DNA from: Plasmopara viticola
Taxonomy: Eukaryota > Oomycota > Peronosporomycetes > Peronosporales > Peronosporaceae
NCBI GenBank assembly: GCA_001695595.3
Contig: MBPM02000062.1
Coordinates: forward strand, 434,001 to 498,000
Length of the DNA stretch: 64,000 nucleotides
Direction of reading: 5' to 3'
Below, piece by piece: positions 1 to 9,769 of this stretch (position 1 is its first letter; each line of letters starts with the position of its first letter). The position numbers and the translations under genes were made by a program. Below the pieces are notes generated by a model. It saw only the letters and a list, made by a program, of their open reading frames with translations. It searched no databases and was not told the DNA's origin.

Positions 1-3000
1 TCTTGCGATGGAGGACTCGCAGCTGCCGTTGGTCCGTTCGGCGAGTGGGGCACACGATGCATGGTCGCGGCTTGAGGGACATTTCGAGAAGAAGAGCCTT
101 GCGAATAAGCTTTTTCTTCGTCGTCGCTTCTTCACGGCCAAGATGGATAAAGGGGAAGATGTGCTCGCGCACATTAACAAGATGAAGACGCTGGCGTAGC
201 AACTCGACGCTGTGGGTGCTCCGGTTAGCGAGGACGACCTTGTGATCACGCAAGTCTCAGCGAGTCGTACGCGTTTCTTATCACGGCACTCGAGTCAAGA
301 GCCGACCCTTTATCGTGGGAACTCGTCACGTCTCGGCTGCTACACGAAGACTTAAAGCGCAAGGAGCAAGGTGGCGGCGTCGATGGAGCCGCGCACGGCC
401 AAGGTCAAGCATTTGCAATGGCGGACAATGGACGACGCAAGGGACGACAAGTGCAAGTGAAGGGAAGCAGTACTTGCCACTATTGTGGAGAGCATGGGCA
501 TTGGATTGCCAAGTGCCCGGCTCGAATTCGTGACAATGCCGAACGACAGCGACCGCAGCGTGCTAGTGTCGCGCAGAGTAACGATGACGACTCTGGCGAC
601 TATCTTTTCTCGGTTGGTGAAGCTGCCTACTCCACCAAGTCGAGCTGTGTGTGGCTAGTTGACTCGGGGGCCACTCAACACATGACATACTCGAAAGAGT
701 ACATGAAAAACTTCAAGAGAATCGACCCAGTGGATGTGCATCTCGCGGATAATGGCGTGGTTCAAGCTGTGGGGACGGGTGACATTGTTATGTCGATGCT
801 TACGCCTCGCGGAATGAAGAAGGGTGTTCTCACTTCGGTTTGGCACATTCCAAAGCTTTCGCGCAATTTATTCTCCGTTGGACGCTTTACAAAGGATGTT
901 GGTCCAGTCACGTTTGAGCACGACGGCTGCTTTGCTGAAGCGAAAGGTCTTCGCTGGAAGTCGGGCGCTCGTGAGGGAAAGGGGTTGTTCAAGCTCTACA
1001 TGAAGCCGATTATTGAAGACGAGTCAAATTTGACTAGCTCGTTGGGATGCCATGGGGACACCACGTCGTATCTCTGGCACCTTCGACTAGGTCACATTGG
1101 TCACGGTGGTCTTTCGACTATTGTTGCAAAAGGCTGTGGAGTAGGTATTGACCAGAAGTCTGTTAACAAGGGGGAGCTGTGCAAAGCATGCGCTCTTGGC
1201 AAACAGACGCGGGTAAGCTTCACGAAGTCTTCGCCCAATCGGGCAAAGAAAGTTCTTGAAGTCATACACAGCGATGTGTGTGGACCCATGCAAACGGCGA
1301 CATTCAGAGGCAAGCGCTATTTTGCTACTTTTATCGACGAGAAGTCGCATTACTGTGCTATGTACTTGCTACGAAACAAGTCCGAGGTTGCCGACAAGTT
1401 TGCTACTTTCGTTGCGATGGCCGAAAATCAGGCGAACATGCGCGTTAAATCACTCTGTTGTGATCATGGCGGCGAGTACACTTCTGAAGCAATGGCAAAG
1501 TTTTGTGCAGCCACAACTAAATGAAGTCGCAGAACGCATGAATCGTACACTTGTTGAATGTGGACGGTGTATGCTGGAGCACGCTGATCTGCCAAAACCT
1601 TATTGGGGTGAAGCTGTTTTAACTGCTGCGTTTCTTCGCAATCGATGTCCGACACGATCTGTTGATCATGATGCGTCGCCGTTTCAACTGTGGACTGGCA
1701 AGAAGCCTTTGTTGGCAAATTCAACGGTATTCGGCTGCCATGCTCACGTCTCAGTTCCCGAAGAGAAACGATCCAAGTTTGATGCTCGTTCGACTCGGTG
1801 CCGTTTTCTTGGCTATTCAGAACACAAAGAGGCGTACAGGTTTGAAGAAATCGGTAGCGGTCGCGTTCTATTAAGTCGGGACGCAAATTTCATGGTAGAT
1901 TCTTTTGACGACAAAATACCAAGTACCAAGTCATCAGAAGCTGTATTTGACGAGACCGAAACAGCCAATTTTGACCGCTCAGAAAATGAAAACGCTATGC
2001 AAGATCAGGACATGGAGCCTAAAAGCAATCAGCACTCACAAACGCAGCTTATTGTGGATTTGGATTTTGAGCCCGGGAGTAAACGACACCAGCAAACCAA
2101 TCACTTGAAAAAGCGCGAAATTCCAACACAAAGAGGCCAAGTCGCTATCAGTCCCTGGAGGAAATGTCTGCATCGGCCCAAGATTTCGAAGCGGCCTTTG
2201 TTGTGGATTCAGTGGGAGAAATGCCGAAAACTTTCAAGTTGGCAATGGAATCCAGCAATGCGGCCGAATGGAAAGAGGCGTGTGATGTTGAAGTGTGCTC
2301 TCTTCGCAAGAACAAGACCTGGGACTTAGTACCTTTGCCGAAAGGTCGCCAGGCTATTGGCAGTAGATGGGTCTTCCGGATCAAAGAAAATCAAGCCGGA
2401 GAGATCGAGCGGCTCAAAGCACGACTCGTGGCCAAAGGTTTTTCTCAGAAGTATGGAGTCGACTACGAAGAGACTTTCGCTCCAGTGGCCAAGTTTACTT
2501 CGATCAGGATTCTACTAAGTCTGTCGGCCAAGCACAATTTGATGCTGCATCAGATGGACGTCAAGACAGCCTTTCTCAATGGCACTTTGGACGAGGACAT
2601 TTACATGGCGCAACCGGACGGATATGTCAACGACGTATACCCAAACTACGTCTGTCAGCTAAAGCACTCCCTTTATGGTTTGAAGCAGTCGCCACGGATG
2701 TGGAACCAGACAATTGACGCTTTCATGCTGGAAATGAAGTTTACAAAGTGTGATGCCGACCATTGCATTTACGTCAAGCGCAATGACGAAGAATTGATCC
2801 TCGTGGCACCTTACGTTGATGACCTGGTGCTTGCATGCAACAACGACTTGCTGCTGAAGAGGACTAAGAAAGTACTCAGCGAGCGATTCGAAATGACGGG
2901 TCTTGGTCGACTCAAGTTCTTTTTGGACATGGAGATTCATCAAGAAACTTTGAGTGATAGCATGTCCATTCGCCAGAAAAAATTTGCGAGTGACATCTTG

Positions 3001-3295
3001 AAAAAGTTTGGCATGGAGTACAGCAATCCCGTCAGGACGCCGCAAAATCCAGGAATCAAGTTGACCAAGGCCATGTGCGAAGGAGGGTGTTGTCATGAAA
3101 AGACAATGGCAAAAGTCCCATATCGAAATGCCGTTGGTTGTCTTATGTACTTGATGGTTGGGACTCGCCCGGACTTAGCAGCCGCAGTGGGAGTACTCAG
3201 CCAATTTGCTTCGGACCCATGTCCAACTCACAGGCAGGCACTCGAAAGGGTCTGGAGACACGTGCATGGAACAATGACGCAAGGCATGATGTTTC
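1..3295 (+). pseudogene. E1 gag-pol, left part (Gag to RT), family 1 copia
   Basis: Copia gag-pol entered in mid-Gag by the window edge. In order: Gag C-terminus (8-360), zinc knuckle CHYCGEHGHWIAKC (475-516), protease DSGATQHM (from 661), GAG-pre-integrase LWHLRLGHIG with CxxC (about 1069-1200), integrase core with Asp in IHSDVCGPM (near 1270) and CDHGGEY (near 1465), integrase C-terminus with AERMNRTLVE (from about 1535), and reverse transcriptase from about 2164 with YVDD at 2812-2823. Integrase before RT marks copia, not gypsy. It is dead: TAG at 197-199, a short gag deletion near 250 (shared with E1b), and a deletion of about 40 bases near 1508 that removes part of the integrase core. 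Reading stops at 3295 because E2 inserted there; the RNase H part resumes at 8144. Confidence 0.9.
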
Positions 3296-3576
3296 TGTTG
3301 TCGAAGATGCTGGTGATGATACGCCTCGACCAGCGACTACATATCGGTAAGTACCGGTATCTGCAATCAGTTGATGACTGACTGAGGGAGCGGGATCAAG
3401 ATGGGCAAAAGATCGGTTTCGGGATGGGAAGATGATTGCGCCCGGATGGTGAGTCGTTCTGATTGGCTTAGATAAATCATTGGCTTAGAGGTAGCATGTA
3501 GTTGTGAACTAAGGACCTTTTTAAATATATTCACTTTGCATTTTGCCAACTAGTGCTCACTTCGACCTTTTCAACA
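3296..3576 (+). repeat. E2 5' LTR
   Basis: Starts TGTTGTCGAAG and ends CTTTTCAACA, directly followed by the primer binding site. It contains one copy of the 22-base AAGATGATTGCGCCCGG repeat, an inverted CCAAT pair and an initiator-like motif. The matching 3' LTR is at 7863-8143. Confidence 0.93.
3462..3544 (+). promoter_or_regulatory. LTR promoter core: inverted CCAAT pair plus initiator-like motif
   Basis: Two ATTGG motifs (3462-3466, 3479-3483) are followed by TTAAATATA and by ATTCACTTTGCATTTT at 3529-3544. The last matches the reported oomycete initiator GCTCATTYBNCAWTTT at about 13 of 16 positions. No ATG lies between it and the Gag start at 3581, so a transcript from here would have a leader of roughly 45 bases. 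The same arrangement recurs in nearly all family 1 LTRs here. Promoter function is inferred from motif and position only. Confidence 0.6.
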
Positions 3577-3588
3577 GGTTATGAGCCC
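3577..3588 (+). other. E2 primer binding site, contains Gag start codon
   Basis: GGTTATGAGCCC directly after the LTR. It is the reverse complement of GGGCTCATAACC, the anticodon arm of initiator tRNA-Met, as in Drosophila copia, which primes from a tRNA half-molecule. The ATG at 3581 is the Gag start. Confidence 0.85.
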
Positions 3589-6500
3589 AACCCCGCCGAC
3601 TCTGCCTCCCCCTTCTTTGACTCTGCCTTCCCCACCATGGACGCGTCTTTGCAAGTCGAATCAACAAGTTCGACGGCACCAACTTTCACACCTGGAAGTT
3701 CAAGATGCAGATGGTGCTGGAGGATAGGGACCTGTGGGAAGTCGCAAGTGGTGAGATCAAGCTGGAGCACTGCACGAATGCGATGGATCAGTCGACTTAC
3801 AAGAGGAAGTCTCTGAAAGCGCTAGCAATAATCTGTCTTGCGACGGAAGACTCGCAACTGCCACTGGTCCGGTCGTCAAGTGGTGCGCATGATGCATGGT
3901 CGCGACTGGAAGGACACTTTGAGAAGAGGAGCCTCGCAAACAAGCTCTTTCTTCGTTGACGTTTTTTAACGACAATGATGGAAGAAGGTGATGATGTTCT
4001 GGAGCTCATCAACAAGCTCAAGACGCTAGCGGAGCAGCTCGATGCTGTAGGTGCCCCGGTGAGCGAGGACGACTTGGTTATCACGCTTCTTGGGAGTCTT
4101 AATGACTCGTACCAGTTTCTCATTACTGCATTGGAATCTCGTGCAGACACTTTAACCTGGGAGCTGGTGACGTCTCGACTTCTCCATGAGGATATGAAGC
4201 GCAAGGAGCAGGGCGGCGATGGAGCTGCGTCTGGCCAAGCGTTCATGATGAAGGATGCGAAGCGCAAAGGACGGCCGGTGAAGACGACTGGTGCGTGCCA
4301 TAATTGCGGCAAACAAGGACACTGGATCGCAGATTGCCCCTCGCGAGTCCAGAATGATGCTGAGCGATATCGATCGCAGCGGGCAAACGTCGCGCAGATT
4401 GAAGATTCTGGTGACTGTCTTTTCTCGGTTGGCGGTAGCAGTGGCTCTGTCAAGCCGAATGACGTCTGGCTGGTCGACTCGGGGGCGACTCAGCATATGC
4501 CAAGTTCCAAGAAGTTCATGAGGAGCTACAGGACTTTTCCCCTATCGACGTACATCTGGCAGACGACGGCGTCGTACAAGCTATTGGCAGCGGTGACATT
4601 GTGATGGCTATGATGACGTCGCACGGAATTAAGAAGGGTGTGTTGACAAATGTGTGACACATCCCCAAGTTGTCGAGAAATTTGTTTCCAGTTGGTCGCT
4701 TTACCAAGGACGTCGGGCCTGTTGTTTTCAACAAGGAGGGATGCTTTGCCGAAACAAAAGGTGTCAAGTGGAAAATCGGTGCGCGCGAAGGAAACGGATT
4801 ATTTCGGCTGCACATGACTCCGGTTGCTCGTGAAGAAGCAAATACGGTCAAGACTTTGACAAGCAACGAGGACGCCTCATATTTGTGGCATCTTCGACTC
4901 GGTCATATTGGTCACGACGGGCTGATCGCAATCGTGAGAAAAAATCTCGCCATTGGATTCGACATTACGTCTGTGAACAAGTGGGAGATTTGTGATGGCT
5001 GTGCACTGGGTAAGCAGACTCGTGTACGGTTCCAATCGATGTCAACGGCTCGAGCGAATGAGCTTTTGGAGGTTATACACAGCGATGTGTGCGGTCCCAT
5101 GCAGTCTCCAACGTTTAGTGGCAAGCGCTACTTCGTGACGTTCATCGACGACAAGTCAAGATATTGTGTCGTCTATCTGATCAAGAGCAAGTCAGAAGTC
5201 GTGTTCGCCAATTTTGTGGCATTCGCAGAAAAGCAGACCGGCAAACGCGTAAAATCTCTTCGCAGTGACAATGGTGGCGAGTATGCATCCACGAAAATGG
5301 CCAAGTTTTGCTCGGATAATGGAATTGTGCTCAAGTATATGCCGCCGTACACACCACAGCTTAAAGGAGTTGCGAAGCGTATGAATCGGACGCTTGTGGA
5401 ATGCGCAAGGTGCATGTTGGAGCACGGGGGTCTCGCCAAACACTACTGGGGAGAAGCAGTTATGACAGCAATGTTTCTTCGAAATCGGTGTCCATCGCGT
5501 GCTATCGAGCACCAAACGTCACCTTTCGAGCTTTGGACAGCCAAGAAACCGCTTTTGGCCAACTTGAAAGTGTTTGGTTGTCACGCGTTCGTGCATGTTC
5601 CGAAAAAAAAAGCGCTCGAAACTGGATGCGAAAGCAATATTGTGTCGATTTTTGGGCTACTCGGAGCACTAAAAGACGTATGGTTTCGAAGAATTGTCGA
5701 CTGGTCGAATCGTTATGAGTCGTGATGCTCAGTTCAAGGAAGACACTTTCGACAGTGGAAGAACGACTTTCAAATTAAAAGCACTAATGTTGAGATTCAT
5801 GATGAGGATGAAGGAATATCGACGGACGACAAGTACGGACTCCGAATTGGGAAGTAAGCGGCACACTCGTACTCAATCATTGGAAAAGGTGACTGAAGTT
5901 CCGCAGCCCAAGCGTCATGTGCCCAAATACCAACGCTCGACACTTGGAGAAATGTCGGCTCTGGCTACAATTCGCGAAGAGGGCTACGAAGCTGCCCACG
6001 TCGTGAAATCAGTGGGAGAATTGCCGACAACGTTCAAGTCGGCGATGGAATCCAGTGACGCGGGCCAATGGAACGCTGCATGCGACTCGGAGCTAGAGTC
6101 ACTCCACAAGAACAAGAGTTAGAATGTTGTTCCTCTGCCTAAAGGACGCAAAGCGATCGGCTGCAGATGGGTGTTTCGAGTCAAGGAAAACCAAGATGGG
6201 ATTATCGAGCGGTTCAAGGCGCGACTCGTTGCCAAGGAATTTTCACAAAAGTTTGGAGTTGATTATGAGGAGACATTTGCGCCGGTGGCGAAGTTTACTT
6301 CAACTCGAAATGCGTTGAATATGGCTGCCAAGTACGGTTTGACGCTACATCAGATGGACGTGAAGACTGCTTTCTGAAACGGAGTTCTGGATGAAGAAAT
6401 TTATATGCAGCAGCCTGAAGGATATGTGAGCGAAAACAAACAAGATCATGTATGTAAGCTGAAGCGTTCGTTGTACGGTCTTAAGCAATCACCGCGCATG

Positions 6501-7862
6501 TGGAACCAAATCATCGACGACTTTATGATCAAGATGAGTTTCAGCGAGTGTGAGTCCGATCACTGTGGCATCAAGCGCGTGGACGACGATATGGTTATTG
6601 TTGTGCTGTACGTGGATGATCTCATTGTAGCAAGCAGCAACAACTCGCTCCTTGTCTCCACCAAGCGTGCGCTAAGCGACCGATTTGAGATGACTGACCT
6701 CGGCGAGCTTAAGCACTCTCTCGGTATGGAAATCGGTCAAGACCAAGTATCCGGTCGAGTCACGATGCGACAAACCAAGTTTCTCAAGTCAATTCTGAGC
6801 AAGTTTGGTATGCAAGATAGCAAGCCTGTCAAGATGCCTCAAGAAGCAGAGCTCAAGCTGACAAAGAACATGTGTGAAGGCGGCTGCAAACATGAAGACA
6901 CGATGAAGAATGTGCCTTATCGAAGTTGTGTTGGTGGCATAATGTATCTTATGGTTGCGACGCGACCGGACATTGCTGCGGCTGTGGGGATTCTAAGCCA
7001 GTTTGCTGCTGATCCGTGTCCGACGCATTGGCAAGCACTCAAGCGGGTTCTGCGATACTTAAGGCAACGGAAACGCATGGACTCTAGTTCTCAAGTTGCG
7101 GTCCGGCTAAGCTACTTGGGTATTTGGATGCAGACTGGGCTGGAGACATCGAATCTCGCCGAAGTACAAGCGGCTATGCATTTACACTTAATAATGGATG
7201 CATCAGCTGGCGAAGTAAGAAGCAACGAAGTGTGGCGCATTCCTCAACAGAGGCAGAGTACATGGCTTTATCAGAAGCCACTCAAGAAGCGGTTTGGCTC
7301 AAGGTATTTCTGTGCGAGCTTGGTGAGATGACTTCCAATGAGTTTTTGTCAAGATATTTGAGGACAATCAAGGTTCTATTGCGCTGGCCAAGAATCCGGA
7401 ATTTCACAAGCGCACAAAACGTATCGACATTCGCTACCACTTTGTGCGAGAAAAGGTTGAGGACGGCCAAGTCAACCATGAGTACATCCCTACGCAAGAC
7501 ATGCTGGCCGACATAATGACGAAGCTGTTAATTGTCTGAGACCGGAAGGTAAGGAAGGCTGAAGAAACGAAGTGAAGGGTCGTTTGCGTTGAAGCGAAGA
7601 CACTTGACTGAGAGGAAGTAAATTTGGAAGTAATTGATTTATTGGGGTTTAAACTCCTACTACTCGTAAACATAACGTAATTACCTTGAACCGAAAAAAG
7701 TAAAAACTATGTTGAATCGAGGTTCAGATTGGACCGGGTTGGGTTGTGTACGTTACCTGAAACCCATAACCCTCAATAGAAGCCAATTCCATCCGCGCAG
7801 TTCGCTGTTCTGCGTTCTAAACTTGGGATACAAGGCGTCGCCGTTGCCGAGTCGAGTGGGAG
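3581..7862 (+). pseudogene. E2 gag-pol, decayed
   Basis: Starts at the ATG within the PBS, but loses its frame by a one-base deletion at about codon 4 compared with A1. Visible parts: Gag (3705-4290, TGA at 3957-3959 for CGA), knuckle CHNCGKQGHWIADC (about 4297-4338), protease DSGATQHM (from 4475), a frame change near 4530, TGA for Trp at 4655-4657, GAG-pre-integrase and integrase (4670-5640, frame change in an A run near 5606), RT (5694-6900, TAG for Trp at 6120-6122, a frameshift near 6375, YVDD at 6609-6620) and RNase H (6950-7525). The tail resumes at 7779 after a solo C LTR and reaches the purine tract GAGTGGGAG before 7863. Confidence 0.9.
7526..7778 (-). repeat. Solo LTR of element family C inside E2
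   Basis: On the minus strand it begins TATTGAGGG and ends CAATTAACA. The target duplication GAAGC lies at 7521-7525 and 7779-7783. It matches the 5' LTR of C at 17484-17722, which sits at the same GAAGC site of a second E2 copy, apart from a 14-base deletion there. So this looks like the LTR-LTR recombination product of one and the same C insertion, seen in a duplicated locus. Confidence 0.92.
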
Positions 7863-8143
7863 TGTTGTCGAAGATGCTGGTGATAATACGCCTCGACCAG
7901 CGACTACAAATCGGTAAGTACCGGTATCTGCAATCAGTTGATGACTGACTGAGGGAGCGGGTTCAAGATGGGCAAAAGATCGGTTTTGGGATGGGAAGAT
8001 GATTGTGCCCGGATGGTGAGTCGTTCTGATTGGCTTAGATAAATCATTGGCTTAGAGGTAGCATGTAGTTGTGAACTAAGGACCTTTTTAAATATATTCA
8101 TTTTGCATTTTGCCAACTAGTGCTCACTTCGACCTTTTCAACA
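7863..8143 (+). repeat. E2 3' LTR
   Basis: Starts TGTTGTCGAAG directly after the purine tract GAGTGGGAG and ends TTTTCAACA. It is followed by the GTTTC target duplication, after which E1 continues. Confidence 0.93.
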
Positions 8144-8658
8144 GTTTCAAGCTCACGACCAAAAAGGACTTCGAGGCTATTCCTATGCAGATTGGGCAGG
8201 CGATTTGGAGACCCAAAGAAGCACAAGCGGCTATGCGTTCATGATGAATGGAAGTTGCATCAGCTGGAGAAGCAAGAAACAACGAAAAGTGGCACTTTCT
8301 TCTACGGAAGCAATGTACATGGCTTTGACAGAAGCAGCTCAAGAGGCAACTTGGTTAAAAACCTTTCTGTGCGAGCTTGGTGAAATATCAAGAAGTCAAG
8401 CGATCAGATCTACGAGGACAATCAAGGTTCCATCGCTTTGGCCAAGAATCCAGAGTTTCACAAGCGCACCAAGCATATCGACATTCGGTACCACTTCGTG
8501 CGGGAGAAAGTAGAAGACGGTCAAGTCATGCTGCAGTATTGTCGAACGCGCGACATGCTCGCTGACATCATGACCAAGCCAATAACTGCGGTCCAAATTC
8601 AAAATCTTCGGAACAAATTGGGCATTAAGTCTCCAAGCGCTGACGAGTCGAGTGGGAG
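8144..8658 (+). pseudogene. E1 RNase H part, continuation after E2
   Basis: Continues E1 pol after the GTTTC duplication: SDADWAGD-like segment, STSGYAFMM, CISWRSKK, STEA and the tail NPEFHKRTKHIDIRYHFVREK. One base is lost near 8405 compared with the E1c copy, which shifts the frame. The reading frame then runs through the purine tract and ends in the 3' LTR (TAA at 8726-8728). This is the copia RNase H, which degrades the RNA strand during reverse transcription. Here it is inactive. Confidence 0.9.
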
Positions 8659-8951
8659 TGTTGAGGATACGACTCTTGTCGAAGATGTTGGCGGACAAAC
8701 GCCTCAAACAGCGACTACATATCGGTAAGTATCGGTATCTGCAATCAGTTGATGACTGACTGAGGGAACGGGTTCAAGATGGGCAAAAGATCGGTTTCGG
8801 GATGGGAAGATGATTGTGCCCGGATGGTGAGTCGTTCTGATTGGCTTAGATAAATCATTGGCTTAGAGGTAGCATGTAGTTGTGAACTAAGGACCTTTTT
8901 AGAAATATTCACGTTGCATTTTATAAACTAGTGCACACTCGAGCTTCTTCA
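8659..8951 (+). repeat. E1 3' LTR
   Basis: Starts TGTTGAGGATACG and ends GAGCTTCTTCA. It differs from E2 LTRs at both ends but shares the core (22-base repeat, CCAAT pair, initiator). After it comes RNase H coding sequence of C on the minus strand, so E1 inserted into C. The 5' LTR of E1 lies outside the window. Confidence 0.9.
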
Positions 8952-9393
8952 CCTTCTTGAACCGCTAACCTTAGAGCAATGTACTCAGCTTCGCTGGTTG
9001 ACAATGAAACGCTTGACTGCTTTTTACTTCCCCACCTTACCGGAGCACTCATCAGCATAAAAGCGAATTCAGAAGTCGACTTGCGGTCGGTGTGATCACC
9101 TGCCCAATCAGCGTCCGAGTATCCACAAAAAATGACTTTGTTGCCGGGCTGAAAGCAAATTCCGTGAGACTTTGTACCTTGCAGATAGCGAAATATACGC
9201 TTGACTGCAGTCCAATGCTCAATCTGTGGGTTTTCCATTAACCGTGATACGTAGCCAACTCCAAACGCAATGTCCGGCCGCGTCGCTGTCGTCAAATGCA
9301 TTAGAGCTCCGACCGCTTCTCGCAATGGTGCGTAAACTTGGTTGGAGAGTCACTTGGCACGAGCTTTGTGCTAATGTCTGTTGGACTTATAAC
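8952..9393 (-). pseudogene. C pol, RT tail and RNase H part
   Basis: Minus-strand reading includes REAVGALMHLTTATRPDIAF, GYVSRLMENPQ, FRYLQGTKSHG, GYSDADWAGDHTDRKSTS and SLSTSEAEYIAL, the end of RT and the start of RNase H of family 2. It connects through ATAAC (9389-9393 and 14167-14171) with the RT part that ends at 14167. It stops at AVQEG, where the E1 3' LTR begins. Confidence 0.88.
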
Positions 9394-9469
9394 TGTCGAA
9401 AAGGTCACTTGAGCGGAAGATGGCAAAATGCAAAGTGAATATATTTAGAGGTCCTTAGTTCGCGACTAC
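9394..9469 (-). repeat. Solo LTR X, left fragment
   Basis: Minus-strand family 1 LTR end (TGTCGAAAAGGTCACTTG on plus). Upstream is the target duplication ATAAC. It is split at ACTAC by insertion of E1b and continues at 13932. Confidence 0.85.
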
Positions 9470-9769
9470 TAAAGAAGCTCGAGTGTGCACTAGTTGGTAA
9501 AATGCAAAGTGCATATATTTAAAAAGGTCCTTAGTTCACAACTACATGCTACCTCTAAGCCAATGATTTATCTAAGCCAATCAGAACGACTCACCATCCG
9601 GGCGCAATCATCTTCCCATCCGGGCGCAATCATCTTCCCATCCCGAAACCGATCTTTTGCCCATCTTGATCCCGCTCCCTCAGTCAGTCATCAACTGATT
9701 GCAGATACCGGTACTTACCGATATGTAGTCGCTGGTCGAGGCGTATCATCACCAGCATCTTCGACAACA
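9470..9769 (-). repeat. E1b 3' LTR, hybrid of E2 and E1 types
   Basis: Reading the minus strand, it starts TGTTGTCGAAGATGCTGG like E2 LTRs and ends CACTCGAGCTTCTT like E1 LTRs. GTTTC, the E2 insertion site, lies just before it in pol. This is what a recombination between the 5' LTR of E2 and the 3' LTR of E1 would leave. Two 22-base repeat copies are present. Confidence 0.85.

Larger units (their letters stand above)
3296..8143 (+). mobile_element. E2, complete nested family 1 copia element
   Basis: Two 281-base LTRs (3296-3576, 7863-8143) with about six differences between them bound a gag-pol region. The target duplication GTTTC lies at 3291-3295 and 8144-8148, so E2 inserted into the RT/RNase H part of E1 in the same orientation. 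Joining the flanks restores the E1 frame. E2 is itself interrupted by a solo C LTR at 7526-7778. By Gag and Pol it is the same subfamily as A1. Confidence 0.92.

Noticed and set aside
3290..3300. E1 as a non-autonomous family lacking RNase H.
   Set aside because: The GTTTC duplication and the continuation at 8144 show that it was cut by E2; the RNase H part is still there.
3339..3577. GTAAGT and GGTGAGT in LTRs with CAACAG before the PBS look like splice donor and acceptor.
   Set aside because: The donors lie upstream of the presumed transcription start, so they would not be in an RNA that begins in the same LTR. No sign of splicing can be read from the sequence.
3577..3588. tRNA gene fragment at GGTTATGAGCCC.
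   Set aside because: Only the complement of the anticodon arm is present, always directly after an LTR; it is a primer binding site.
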